Below, one piece after another: positions 42,436 to 51,291 of a stretch of 64,000 bases of DNA. Origin of the DNA: Qipengyuania vesicularis (GTDB lineage Bacteria; Pseudomonadota; Alphaproteobacteria; Sphingomonadales; Sphingomonadaceae). The notes beneath the pieces are model-generated. The model did no database searches, was not told the DNA's origin, and saw only the letters and a list, made by a program, of their open reading frames with translations. A program made the translations under genes and the position numbers. The stretch covers positions 434,001 to 498,000 of the forward strand of contig NZ_JAIGNJ010000003.1 of assembly GCF_019711415.1 (NCBI RefSeq). The letters are read 5' to 3'. Position 1 is the first letter of the stretch. Every line of letters starts with the position of its first letter.

Positions 42436-44160
42436 ATGGACCGCCGAATTATCGCTCCGCTCAGCGCCCTGGCACTTGCCGGATGCGCTTCCACCTCACC
42501 GCAAGAAGTGACGCTCGAAGGAGCGGATAACCTCAATTACGCTGGTGGCGGCGCAGTCAGTGCAGCCGACCCGAGGGCACAGGCGGCCGGGGAGGAAATC
42601 CTGCGCAAGGGCGGCAGTGCGACCGACGCGGCCATCGCCGTGATGCTCGCGCTGACCGTGGTCGAACCGCAGAGTTCGGGCATCGGCGGCGGCGGATTTC
42701 TCGTGCGGGGCGAGTCCGACGGCGATGTGACGACATTTGACGGTCGCGAGACAGCTCCGGCGGCGGCAACGCCCGACTGGTTCCTCGACGAGAACGGCAA
42801 GGTCCCGCCTTTCATGGAATCGGTTCGCAGCGGCCTCAGTGTCGGCGTTCCGGGCAATATCGCGCTCGCAGCAAAGGCCCACGCCGCGCATGGTAGGCTG
42901 GAATGGTCCGAACTGTTCGAGCCGGCAATCCGCCTCGCGCGCGATGGCTGGCAGATCAATCCGCGCATGAACGATGCGCTCGGCCGCTCGAAAGACCGCG
43001 CCGCCCACACTGCCGAAGCGCGCGCCATGTTCTACGACGCTGCAGGGGAGCCGCTGCCGGCGGGAACGCTGGTGCACAACGAAGCCCTTGCCCGCACCTT
43101 CGAGAAGATCGCAGCAGGTGGCTCCGAAGCCTTCTACAGCGGCGAGAACGCGCTGGCAGTGGCGACCACGGTTGCTGCCGACACGCCGCATTCGGGCGCG
43201 ATGACCTATGACGATATCGCCAGCTACGAGGCGAGGGAGCGCGAGGCGGTCTGCAGCAGCTATCGTGCCTATCGCATCTGCTCGATGGGGCCGCCGACTT
43301 CGGGCGGGATTGCGGTGCAGCAGATGCTGCTCCAGCTCGAGCGCTTCGACCTGTCGTCGCTGGGGGCCGAGAATCCGGTCACATGGCACCTCTTCCTTGA
43401 ATCGCAGCGGCTCGCCTATGCCGACCGCGAGCTTTATCTTGCCGATAGCGATTTCGTGAGCGTGCCCGTGGCAGGGCTGCTCGAGCGCAGCTACCTCGCC
43501 GAGCGCAGCGCGCTGATTTCCGCCGATAACACTATTGCACAGCCCCAGCCCGGTAATCCGCGCGGTGCGCCGATAGCGCTTGCCGATGGCGATGAGCCCG
43601 AAGAGCACGGCACCTCGCATTTCGCCGTGGTCGACGCGGATGGCACGATGGTGAGCTACACTTCGACGATCGAGGGCGCCTTCGGTTCGGGCCTGATGGT
43701 CGGAGGCTTCTATCTCAATAACGAGCTGACCGATTTCAGTCGCTCGCCGGAAGTCGACGGCCGCCCGGTTGCCAACAGGATCGAGGGCGGCAAGCGCCCG
43801 CGCTCCTCCATGTCACCGACAGTGGTTTATGACCCGCAAGGCGAACCCTTCATGGTCGTGGGTGCGGCAGGGGGCAGCACGATCCCGGTATCGACCGCGC
43901 GCGCCATCATCGGTGCGATCGATTTCGGCCTGTCGGCAGAGGATGCTCTCGGCTTGCCGTTCCTTATGGCTTTCGGGGACCGGGTCCTGCTCGAAGAAGG
44001 GACATGGCTCGCCGACTCGATGGAAGCGTTCCGCTCTCTAGGCCACGCGCAGCTCCTCGTCCGGCAGGCGCCGATCAAGGGTGGGGCACTGCTGCGCAGG
44101 GATGGCAAATGGCAGACCGCCCGCGATCCGCGTCTCGAAGGCTATCTCGACATGCCCTGA
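42436..44160 (+). CDS. ggt: Gamma-glutamyltransferase, probable lipoprotein
   Basis: 574 residues from ATG 42436 with lipobox 'LAGC' (C17), so exported and likely lipid-anchored. The autocleavage site and catalytic Thr are 'HGTSHFAVVD' (T393); N-terminal 'GGSATDAAIAVMLALTVVEPQSSGIGGGGF' and 'GPPTSGGIAVQQML' are family signatures. It hydrolyses or transfers the gamma-glutamyl group of glutathione in the periplasm. Follows pyrD closely; a GC-stem terminator candidate follows at 44186. Confidence 0.94.
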   Translation: MDRRIIAPLSALALAGCASTSPQEVTLEGADNLNYAGGGAVSAADPRAQAAGEEILRKGGSATDAAIAVMLALTVVEPQSSGIGGGGFLVRGESDGDVTTFDGRETAPAAATPDWFLDENGKVPPFMESVRSGLSVGVPGNIALAAKAHAAHGRLEWSELFEPAIRLARDGWQINPRMNDALGRSKDRAAHTAEARAMFYDAAGEPLPAGTLVHNEALARTFEKIAAGGSEAFYSGENALAVATTVAADTPHSGAMTYDDIASYEAREREAVCSSYRAYRICSMGPPTSGGIAVQQMLLQLERFDLSSLGAENPVTWHLFLESQRLAYADRELYLADSDFVSVPVAGLLERSYLAERSALISADNTIAQPQPGNPRGAPIALADGDEPEEHGTSHFAVVDADGTMVSYTSTIEGAFGSGLMVGGFYLNNELTDFSRSPEVDGRPVANRIEGGKRPRSSMSPTVVYDPQGEPFMVVGAAGGSTIPVSTARAIIGAIDFGLSAEDALGLPFLMAFGDRVLLEEGTWLADSMEAFRSLGHAQLLVRQAPIKGGALLRRDGKWQTARDPRLEGYLDMP

Positions 44161-44185
44161 CCAGTACCCGGGCTCTCTTGCCCAA

Positions 44186-44215
44186 GCAGGGGCGGGAGCC
44201 TAAGCCCCTGCCTTT
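44186..44215 (+). terminator. Probable terminator after ggt
   Basis: GCAGGGGC (44186-44193) pairs perfectly with GCCCCTGC (44204-44211); only CTTT follows, so the U-tract is weak. Confidence 0.55.
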
Positions 44216-44260
44216 CGTTGGTCGCACAACAACAGAATACAATCATCGAGGAGCCTGCCC

Positions 44261-46063
44261 GTGCTGTCGGATATCGATTCCGCCAACAATCTCGTCGAAC
44301 TCTTCCTCAAACGGGCCGATCAGCGGCCCGACCGCGCCTTTCTCGGCGCAAAGCTGAACGGCGAGTGGCAAACCATAACCTGGGGCGAAGCGGCAGAGCA
44401 GGTCTGCCTGCTTGCCGAAAACTTGCGCAAGCTCGGCCTGAAGCCCGGCGACCGCGTGTGCCTCGTGTCCGAGAACCGACCCGAGTGGTGCATTTCCGAC
44501 CTCGCCATCATGGCCGCAGGCTGCATCACCGTGCCGGCCTATGTGACCAATACGGAACGCGACCACATCCATATCCTCGACAATTCGGGCGCCAAGGCGG
44601 TCATCGTGTCGAACGAGAAGCTGCTGGGCCCGCTCCACGGGGCGCTGCAGGCAACAGGCATTGCAGATCACGTTATCGGCATCGAGGACCTTCATCGTCA
44701 GCAATCGGGGAGCTTTGGCTTCCATGACTGGGACAAGATGCTCGAGGGCGATGCGGCAGAGGCGCGCAAGGCTGTCGAGGAGCGGATCGCCGGCATCGGG
44801 CGCGGCGATACTGCCTGCATCATCTACACCAGCGGCACCGGCGGCGCACCGCGCGGGGTCATGCAGCATCATGGTGCGATCCTGTGCAATGTCGCGGGTG
44901 CGGCCGATATTCTGATCGAGGATTTCGGGATCGACGAGGACGAAAGGTTCCTGTCGTTTCTTCCCGCCAGCCACGCCTATGAACATACCGGCGGGCAGTT
45001 CCTGCCGATCAGCGTCGGCGCGCAGATCTATTACTCGGAAGGGCTGGAGAAGCTCGCCAGCAATATCGAGGAGACCCGCCCCACGATCATGGTCGTCGTG
45101 CCGCGCCTCTTCGAAGTGCTGCGCACGCGGATCATGAAGCAGGTCCAGAAGCAGGGCGGCCTTGCCGAGAAGCTGATGGATACCGCGCTCGAGGTCGGCG
45201 AGCGCCGGGCCGAGGGCAAGAAGAAGTTCGGTGACGGTGTGAAGGACGCAGTCGTCGGCCGCTTGCTCAAGCCCAAGATCCGCCAACGCTTCGGCGGACG
45301 GATCAAGGCGATGGTGTCGGGCGGCGCGCCGCTCAATCCCGAGGTCGGAATCTTCTTTGAATCGATGGGCCTGACCATGCTGCAGGGCTATGGCCAGACC
45401 GAGGCGGGCCCGGTGGTGGCCTGCAACAGGCCGAAGACCGGCATCGCGATGCATTCGGTCGGTCCTGCCATGCGCGGGGTCGAGGTGAAGATCGCGGAGG
45501 ATGGCGAGATCCTCTGCCGCGGCGAGCTGGTGATGCATGGGTATTGGCAGAACGAGGCCGAGACCGAGCGCACGATCAAGGACGGCTGGCTCCACACCGG
45601 CGATATCGGGCACCTCGACGAGAAAGAGCGGATCGTCATCACCGATCGCAAGAAGGACATGATCGTCAACGACAAGGGCGACAATATCGCCCCGCAGAAG
45701 GTCGAGGGAATGCTGACGCTGCAACCCGAAATCGGGCAGGCGATGGTGGCAGGGGACAGGCGGCCTTATATCGTCGGCCTGATCGTGCCCGACGCCGAAT
45801 GGGCGCTGGATTGGGCCAAGGCTAATGGCAAGAAGTTCGACATGAAGGCCTTGCAGGACGATCCCGAATTTCGCGGCGCAGTGCGCAAGGCGGTCGACCG
45901 GGTGAACAAGGACCTTTCGGTGATCGAGAAGGTGCGGCAATTCGCCTTCTCGGACGAAGGTTTCACGATCGAGAACGAGGAAATGACTCCCTCGATGAAA
46001 ATCCGCAGGCACAAGATCAAGGAACGCTACGGCGAGCGCCTCGACGGGCTCTATCGCAGCTAG
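44261..46063 (+). CDS. Long-chain acyl-CoA synthetase (AMP-forming)
   Basis: 600 residues from GTG 44261, with GAGGAG seven bases upstream. AMP-binding motif 'IIYTSGTGGAPRGV' (about 187), 'GYGQTEAGPVV', 'WLHTGDIG' and 'ITDRKKDMIVNDKGDNIAP' are present. It activates fatty acids as CoA thioesters; the subgroup is like the FAA1/FadD15-type synthetases that accept long chains. The 'SGTGG' replaces the common 'SGTTG', a mild deviation. Single gene, separated from its neighbours by promoter-sized gaps. Confidence 0.92.
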   Translation: MLSDIDSANNLVELFLKRADQRPDRAFLGAKLNGEWQTITWGEAAEQVCLLAENLRKLGLKPGDRVCLVSENRPEWCISDLAIMAAGCITVPAYVTNTERDHIHILDNSGAKAVIVSNEKLLGPLHGALQATGIADHVIGIEDLHRQQSGSFGFHDWDKMLEGDAAEARKAVEERIAGIGRGDTACIIYTSGTGGAPRGVMQHHGAILCNVAGAADILIEDFGIDEDERFLSFLPASHAYEHTGGQFLPISVGAQIYYSEGLEKLASNIEETRPTIMVVVPRLFEVLRTRIMKQVQKQGGLAEKLMDTALEVGERRAEGKKKFGDGVKDAVVGRLLKPKIRQRFGGRIKAMVSGGAPLNPEVGIFFESMGLTMLQGYGQTEAGPVVACNRPKTGIAMHSVGPAMRGVEVKIAEDGEILCRGELVMHGYWQNEAETERTIKDGWLHTGDIGHLDEKERIVITDRKKDMIVNDKGDNIAPQKVEGMLTLQPEIGQAMVAGDRRPYIVGLIVPDAEWALDWAKANGKKFDMKALQDDPEFRGAVRKAVDRVNKDLSVIEKVRQFAFSDEGFTIENEEMTPSMKIRRHKIKERYGERLDGLYRS

Positions 46064-46266
46064 GCAGCGGTCATTCGGTTAGCGTCGAGTGGCGGGGTCA
46101 AATTAAGGCCACGCCAGAAAAACTGTGCCGAAATGCCTCGCTCTCAAGAAAACCCCGTTTCCTATCGAGACTATTCTTTAATTCCTTTCGCTTAGTGGTT
46201 ACGACGTGATCGGACGCCAGCCGAATGACGGAAGGCTGGACAGGGCTCGATTGAATTTGGGGGTTA

Positions 46267-47904
46267 ATGATTATGTCGACGTCGGTCGTCGCTATGAGCG
46301 CGCGTGGTGTGCGGGGTGTAGGAACCTTGCTCGCCGGAATTTCTGCTCTGGCTCTGGCGGCACCTGCCGCAGCGCAGGATGCAGAAGTTCTCGAGCGGCT
46401 GGAGCGGCTGGAGCAGCGGCTCGACGCGCTGCAGGCAGAAAACGCGGCGCTTCGCGCGCAGCTGGAAGCTGAGCAGGTCGAGGATCCTGCTGTCATCGCT
46501 ACGGCAACCGAGGGCGAAGCGCCGGCAGCAACCGCCCAGGACGCCATCCCGGGCGAAGCGCCGACAACCATCGCGCAGGCGTCGGGTCCGGTCGATGTCG
46601 TGACCGAGGCCGACGACCCGCGCGAAATGCAGGTCGAGGGTTCGGAAAACTTCCTCGGCACGAATGCCGCTTACGCCTTCGCTATGCTCGACCATGCGGA
46701 GAACGTGAACTCCAAGCCGCTCATGCAGCTTTCCGCGCTGCAGGAGGGTGAGCTGCCCGATCGCGTCACCTTGTCTGGCGGCATCACGGCCATCGCGAAC
46801 TGGCAGTTCGCTTCGTCCGACAGCAAGTTCGGCTATCTGATGCGCCATCCGACGAGCAACAACCAGCTCGGCGACAATGTCTCGGAATTCGTGCTGCATT
46901 CGGCCAATTTCGCCTTCACGGCGCGCGTTGCTCCGCGCGTAACCGGGTATGCGGAATTCCTTTACGACCCGCAGCAGAGCTTTGGCAGCGGAACCATCAC
47001 TGCGCTTACCCGCAACCAGATCCAGCTGCGCCGCGGCTGGATCATGTATGGCGACCTCAACGAGCTGCCGGTCTATGCGCTGGTCGGCAAGATGGACACG
47101 CCCTTCGGCCTTCAGGACACCGTCAACCCCTTCACGAATTCGACCAACTGGCACGCGTTTGCCGGTCTCGCCTATGGCGGACAGGTCGGCCTCGTTACGG
47201 GCGGCCTGCACCTGCGCGGAATGATCATCCAGGGCGGCGCACAGTTCCGTTCGGCCAACGTGCCGGTGGAGGGAACCAGCGTTCCTTCGCGCGCGAACAA
47301 CTTCGCCTTCGACGGTCGATATACGCTCAACCTGAGCGACGACGCGCGCGATTCGATCATGATCGGCGCCAGCTACCAGCACGGCACTGCCTATTGTCAG
47401 GGTTACCCGGTCTTCCACTTCAATCCGTGTGCAGACAATAACCCGGGCCTCGCCGCCTATGGCCGCCTTAATTACGGTCCGATCACGATCTTGGGCGAAT
47501 ATGCGACCACGACCGAGGACTGGGCGGGCACCGCCGTTCCCGACCCGACCAACCCGCTGAGCATCTACGGCCCGGTCGCGCCGGAATCCTTCACAATCGG
47601 CGGGCGTTACGGCATCGGCGAGGTGATCCCGGTGATGCAGCGCCACAGCCTGGCACTCTCGTTCGAATTCTCGAAGTTTATCTCGGGTGAGGAGGGTTCG
47701 CCCTGGAACCGGCAGACGCAGAAGGTGCTCGGCCTTTCCTGGTTCCCCGTCCCCAACGTGAACTTGTTCGGTGAGTATATCGACGTGGACGGGTTCGTTC
47801 CGCTCAATTTCCTCTCGGGCGGCAACTTCCCCGACGGAAGCACCTGGTCGGAGCGGGATGCGGACACCGACGTGATCATGGCGGGCGCACAGATCGCATT
47901 CTAA
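46267..47904 (+). CDS. LbtU-like outer-membrane porin
   Basis: 545 residues. Signal peptide ending 'AAAAQ', then a short coiled coil ('VLERLERLEQRLDALQAENAALRAQL'), an Ala/Glu-rich linker and a beta-barrel of about 400 residues ending in Phe. The barrel sequence (for example 'VGKMDTPFGLQDTVNPFTNSTNWHAFAGLAYGGQ') resembles what is annotated as the LbtU siderophore porin family, though transported substrate is unproven. ATG 46273 is an alternative start. A 200-bp AT-rich region precedes it. Confidence 0.8.
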   Translation: MIMSTSVVAMSARGVRGVGTLLAGISALALAAPAAAQDAEVLERLERLEQRLDALQAENAALRAQLEAEQVEDPAVIATATEGEAPAATAQDAIPGEAPTTIAQASGPVDVVTEADDPREMQVEGSENFLGTNAAYAFAMLDHAENVNSKPLMQLSALQEGELPDRVTLSGGITAIANWQFASSDSKFGYLMRHPTSNNQLGDNVSEFVLHSANFAFTARVAPRVTGYAEFLYDPQQSFGSGTITALTRNQIQLRRGWIMYGDLNELPVYALVGKMDTPFGLQDTVNPFTNSTNWHAFAGLAYGGQVGLVTGGLHLRGMIIQGGAQFRSANVPVEGTSVPSRANNFAFDGRYTLNLSDDARDSIMIGASYQHGTAYCQGYPVFHFNPCADNNPGLAAYGRLNYGPITILGEYATTTEDWAGTAVPDPTNPLSIYGPVAPESFTIGGRYGIGEVIPVMQRHSLALSFEFSKFISGEEGSPWNRQTQKVLGLSWFPVPNVNLFGEYIDVDGFVPLNFLSGGNFPDGSTWSERDADTDVIMAGAQIAF

Positions 47905-47959
47905 TTCGCGAGCAACCTTGCTACGGGCCCGGCTCGATCGGGTCCAAGGCAAGGGTATT

Positions 47960-48346
47960 ATGCGATATTTCCGAAACAAGAGCGCGGCCATCGCAGGGTT
48001 GCTGCTTGGCGGCTGTGCAACGACAACGCATGGAGGCGAGGCCTTGCCCTCCGCGCTGGAGGCGGGCTGGAAGGGCGAGAGCGTCTGCACGCTCCAGCAC
48101 CAGGGTGAAACGCACCGCGTCCTGCGCTGCACCTTCCCGCCGGGCGTCGGTCACGAGCGGCATTACCATCCGAAGCACTACGGCTACGCGCTGAGCGGCG
48201 GCACGATGCAGCTGACCAGCGCGAGCGGCACGCGCACCGCGACGCTGGCAACCGGCTCGGATTACGCGAGCAATGGAGTGGAATGGCACGAGGTGGTCAA
48301 TGTGGGCGAAACCACGGTGACCTATCTGATCGTGGAGGAACTTTAG
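47960..48346 (+). CDS. Cupin-domain lipoprotein
   Basis: 128 residues from ATG 47960. Lipobox 'LGGC' near residue 19; mature part is a single cupin with metal-type histidines: 'GVGHERHYHPKHYGYALSGGTMQL' and 'GVEWHEVVNVGETTVTYLIVEEL'. Function unknown; outer or inner membrane anchored. Downstream of the porin gene by 55 bp and possibly cotranscribed. Confidence 0.82.
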   Translation: MRYFRNKSAAIAGLLLGGCATTTHGGEALPSALEAGWKGESVCTLQHQGETHRVLRCTFPPGVGHERHYHPKHYGYALSGGTMQLTSASGTRTATLATGSDYASNGVEWHEVVNVGETTVTYLIVEEL

Positions 48347-48370
48347 GCCAGACAGGAAGCTGACACGTAG

Positions 48371-48835
48371 TTAGCTTTGGCCCCACTTGTGGTGATGCTT
48401 AGCGACCTTTCGGCAGAGGGCTACAAACTGCTGATGGCTTAGAGCGCCCTTGGCATGATTTACCGATCCCGCGCAGATGCGATACTCAAGCCTGTCAACA
48501 CCGTGATAGTGATCAACCGAGGGATACCGCCCCAGGATCCGATGATTGCGTTGTCCACCGCCCATCGGTTTGTCGTGGTTAAGGCGGTTCCATTCCAATT
48601 GTTCACCAGTGTAGCAATCAATACCGTCGCTTTTCAAAACCGCCTTGTGAATAGCCTCACGATACTCATCGATTGGTCGCCGAGCGTTCTTGCCGTCTCG
48701 ATTGCGACAATTCTGCGCTTGTCGCTCAAGCCAATCCGCATAGCGTTGACAGCCAATCCCCAAATTTCGAACTATGTCAGGCACATGGCGCGAAGATGGG
48801 CAATCGCTGACGCACGGCTTTGCTGGCGCACTCAT
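48371..48835 (-). CDS. HNH-like endonuclease, accessory, lower GC
   Basis: 154 residues. 'DCYTGEQLEW' (about 73) resembles the 'C.YTGE.I' turn of HNH nucleases; 'SVDHYHG' would supply the catalytic His and 'SVNHAKGALS' the Asn and the final metal-side residue, in the order expected of an HNH fold. The N-terminal half is basic and helical. Composition is clearly more AT-rich than its surroundings, suggesting acquisition. No terminase, methylase or homing-target gene adjoins, so its target is unknown. Confidence 0.6.
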   Translation of the reverse strand: MSAPAKPCVSDCPSSRHVPDIVRNLGIGCQRYADWLERQAQNCRNRDGKNARRPIDEYREAIHKAVLKSDGIDCYTGEQLEWNRLNHDKPMGGGQRNHRILGRYPSVDHYHGVDRLEYRICAGSVNHAKGALSHQQFVALCRKVAKHHHKWGQS

Positions 48836-48857
48836 AGCGCTTCAGATTCCCTGATAG

Positions 48858-49385
48858 CTAAGCAGCCACTTCCTCGATAAATTCCGGATAGAAGCTCGGG
48901 GCGCGGTCGCTCCAGCCGGGGGCGGTCGCGGCGGCTTCGCTGAGGCTCTGGAGGAGCATCTTGCGGCGTTCCGGGCGGATCTGCGGCAGCGCGGCGGCGG
49001 CGCAGAAGGCGCTCGGCAACCAGGGGCGCGCTTCGGCGCCCAGCAGGCGTTCGTAGAGGAAGCGGAAAGCCGAGAAGCACTCGATGCGTTCCTGCGCGAG
49101 GTCGAAGGCGGCAACGCGGGTGATCTTGCCGATGAAGCCTTCGATCTGGTCGAAGCCCGATTCATGCGGGATCGCGCCGCGCAGGGCCTTCAGTTCCTGA
49201 TAGGCGACATACTGGCTGCGGATCGCGGCGGTCTCGCCCTGCGTGCGGCCCCAGATGCGGAAAGCGTCGCAGCGGCTGAGCCCGATATCGAGGCTGCGGC
49301 GGATGTAGCGCTGTTCGGCCGCGGTAAAGCTGGCGAACTCGCGCATTTCGGCAATGGTCAGCGACGCGGCATTGGTAACGGCCAT
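48858..49385 (-). CDS. Conserved hypothetical protein
   Basis: 175 residues from ATG 49385, with GGGAG a few bases upstream. Soluble and helical: 'IAEMREFASFTAAEQRYIRRSLDIGLSRCDAFRIWGR' at the start, no known domain. Composition is normal for the window, unlike its HNH neighbour 22 bp downstream. Upstream lies the acetyltransferase gene after 67 bp. No function can be assigned. Confidence 0.7.
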   Translation of the reverse strand: MAVTNAASLTIAEMREFASFTAAEQRYIRRSLDIGLSRCDAFRIWGRTQGETAAIRSQYVAYQELKALRGAIPHESGFDQIEGFIGKITRVAAFDLAQERIECFSAFRFLYERLLGAEARPWLPSAFCAAAALPQIRPERRKMLLQSLSEAAATAPGWSDRAPSFYPEFIEEVAA

Positions 49386-49452
49386 GATTCGACTCCCTGT
49401 CGAATCGGACTTTCCACCAATATGGTTAACATTCTGTTCGGAGCGCCCTCGC

Positions 49453-49746
49453 TTACAGCTCGACGACGTCTTGCCAATCCTCGTTACGCTGGGCGAGGGC
49501 CTTGAAGAAGGGGCAGAGCGGGATGATCGCGATGCCCTTTTCCCGGGCATCCTTCACAAGATGGGCGGCGAGCTGCTGTCCGATGCCTTGTCCACGCATG
49601 CTCTCAGGTACGCCGGTGTGATCGACGATAATCCCGGTGGTGCTGACACGCGAGAAGGTGATCTCCGCCTCAGCGCCATCGGGCGCGCGATAGACGTAGC
49701 GACCCTTGCTATCACCCTCTTCCAATTCGATCGGGAGTTCGCTCAC
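49453..49746 (-). CDS. Small GNAT-family N-acetyltransferase-like protein
   Basis: 97 residues, close in length and pattern to the YjdJ/Gtt1-like mini-GNAT group: 'ITFSRVSTTGIIVDHTGVPESMRGQGIGQQLAAHLVKDAREKGIAIIPLCPFFKAL'. The 'RGQGIGQQL' acetyl-CoA loop is intact. Substrate unknown. It is 14 bp downstream of the ThiS-ThiG gene on the same strand. Confidence 0.88.
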   Translation of the reverse strand: MSELPIELEEGDSKGRYVYRAPDGAEAEITFSRVSTTGIIVDHTGVPESMRGQGIGQQLAAHLVKDAREKGIAIIPLCPFFKALAQRNEDWQDVVEL

Positions 49747-49760
49747 TGCCTGCTCCTTTG

Positions 49761-50732
49761 TCAGATCAATCCAGCCAACGGGCTCGAGGGATCAGCGTAT
49801 TTGCGGCGCCCCATGCGACCGGCGAGATAGGCTTCACGGCCGGCCTCGACTGCCAGCTTCATGGCGCGGGCCATGCGCGTCGGGTCCTTGGCTTCGGCGA
49901 TCGCGGTGTTCATCAGCACGCCGTCGCAGCCAAGCTCCATGGCCACAGCAGCGTCGGACGCCGTACCCACTCCGGCATCGACCAGAACAGGGACATTGGC
50001 GCCCTCGACGATAAGGCGGATGGTCACCTGGTTCTGGATCCCTAGCCCCGAACCGATCGGGGCACCGAGCGGCATCACCGCCACGGCGCCAGCTTCCTCC
50101 AGCTGCTTGGCGGCGATCGGATCGTCGACGCAATAGACCATCGGGTGGAAACCCTCTTTGGCCAGCACCTCCGTCGCCTTCAACGTTTCGCGCATGTCGG
50201 GATAGAGCGTCTTCGCCTCGCCCAGCACTTCGAGTTTGACGAGGTCCCAGCCGCCTGCCTCGCGCGCCAGCCGCAGCGTGCGGATCGCGTCGTCGGCGGT
50301 GAAGCAGCCGGCGGTGTTGGGGAGGTAGGTAACCTTCTTCGGGTCGATAAAGTCGGTGAGCATCGGCGCATTGGGATCGCTGACGTTCACCCGTCGCACC
50401 GCCACAGTGACGATTTCTGCGCCGCTCGCCTCGAGCGCGGCGGCGTTCTGCTCGAAGTCCTTGTACTTGCCCGTGCCGACGATGAGGCGGCTCTTGAAGG
50501 TGTGCCCCGCGACGCTCCAGCTATCTGCGGCCTGCCCACCCCCTACGAAATGTACGATTTCCAGCACGTCGCCAGCTGCGATGGCATGCGACGCGAGCTC
50601 ACTGCGCGGTGCGATCGTTCCATTATGCTCGACCGCCACCTTGGCAGGGTCGAGATCGAGCTCGCGAACAAGGTCTGCGATGGTGGTAGCGGAGGTGCGG
50701 CGGCTTTCGCCATTGACGGTGAGGGCAATCAT
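49761..50732 (-). CDS. thiSG: Fused sulfur carrier ThiS and thiazole synthase ThiG
   Basis: 323 residues from ATG 50732 (a GTG at 50744 is the alternative). Residues 1-65 are a complete ThiS domain ending 'HFVGGG', and residues about 70-323 a complete ThiG barrel: '[14 protein letters not shown]', 'VTVAVRRVN', '[33 protein letters not shown]' with the Schiff-base Lys, and '[18 protein letters not shown]'. The frame is continuous with no stop between. ThiS normally works through a free C-terminal Gly-Gly thiocarboxylate, so the fusion raises the question of processing. ThiF, ThiO or ThiH are not next to it. Confidence 0.9.
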   Translation of the reverse strand: MIALTVNGESRRTSATTIADLVRELDLDPAKVAVEHNGTIAPRSELASHAIAAGDVLEIVHFVGGGQAADSWSVAGHTFKSRLIVGTGKYKDFEQNAAALEASGAEIVTVAVRRVNVSDPNAPMLTDFIDPKKVTYLPNTAGCFTADDAIRTLRLAREAGGWDLVKLEVLGEAKTLYPDMRETLKATEVLAKEGFHPMVYCVDDPIAAKQLEEAGAVAVMPLGAPIGSGLGIQNQVTIRLIVEGANVPVLVDAGVGTASDAAVAMELGCDGVLMNTAIAEAKDPTRMARAMKLAVEAGREAYLAGRMGRRKYADPSSPLAGLI

Positions 50733-50744
50733 AGCCCCAGCCAC

Positions 50745-51149
50745 TTAGTCTCCGCAGCGCTCCTTGCAAGCGGCGGAGTGCGCATGGCGCAGATTGAGGA
50801 TGTGACCGAGCGACACGAGCGCGACACCGATGATCGTCAGGATCGCCTCTTTGAAGCCATGCGGGACGGCCAGCGCGGCCCCCATGAAGGTGAGGCCAGT
50901 CATGGCGATCACGAAAGGCGCGGCCATCCGGTGACGCAGCGCGCCCCAGCCTATCGCCACGGCAGCAACCAGCGTCGCGACGAGCAGGCCCCAGCGATGG
51001 ATTTCGGGGGCGAGGAAGAACTCCCCGCCAATACCGAGGCCTGAAACCAGCACGATACTGGCGAGGCAATGCAGCGCGCACAGGCCCGAAAGCCCGATAC
51101 CCACCCGGTCGAGACGTTGCCGAATCGGATTGATGGCGCGTTGCAACAT
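50745..51149 (-). CDS. MerC-domain membrane protein
   Basis: 134 residues, four hydrophobic helices (about 18-38, 45-65, 72-92, 98-118) with the metal motif 'CALHC' in the first. MerC proteins move mercury or other divalent metals across the membrane; in alphaproteobacteria such genes are often in zinc regulons. A GTGATA-G-TATCAC palindrome 15 bp upstream supports Zur control. Its stop directly precedes the thiSG region. Confidence 0.85.
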   Translation of the reverse strand: MLQRAINPIRQRLDRVGIGLSGLCALHCLASIVLVSGLGIGGEFFLAPEIHRWGLLVATLVAAVAIGWGALRHRMAAPFVIAMTGLTFMGAALAVPHGFKEAILTIIGVALVSLGHILNLRHAHSAACKERCGD

Positions 51150-51163
51150 GTCATGCTAGATAT

Positions 51164-51176
51164 GTGATAGTATCAC
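51164..51176. promoter_or_regulatory. Zur-like palindrome between merC and ctaA
   Basis: GTGATAGTATCAC is a perfect 13-bp palindrome with central G. It fits the GTnATA-n-TATnAC core of alphaproteobacterial Zur boxes as I know them. It is 15 bp from the merC start (51149) and 116 bp from the ctaA start. Confidence 0.55.
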
Positions 51177-51291
51177 TTGATACAAGGGCAGGTTGCGAAT
51201 TGCGACGTATTTGGTCGCTTGCTGTGGCCGTTATGTCGATTGAGCCATTTGCACTTGCGAAAATGCGCGCCCGGGGGAAGAAGTCGCGGCC

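Noticed and set aside
44243-46012. A 589-codon minus-strand frame opposite the acyl-CoA synthetase
   Set aside because: Shadow frame caused by high GC at third positions; the plus frame has full AMP-binding motifs.
46264-48132. A 622-codon minus-strand frame opposite the porin and cupin genes
   Set aside because: Spans two plus-strand genes with signal peptides; Arg/Val-rich translation without domains.
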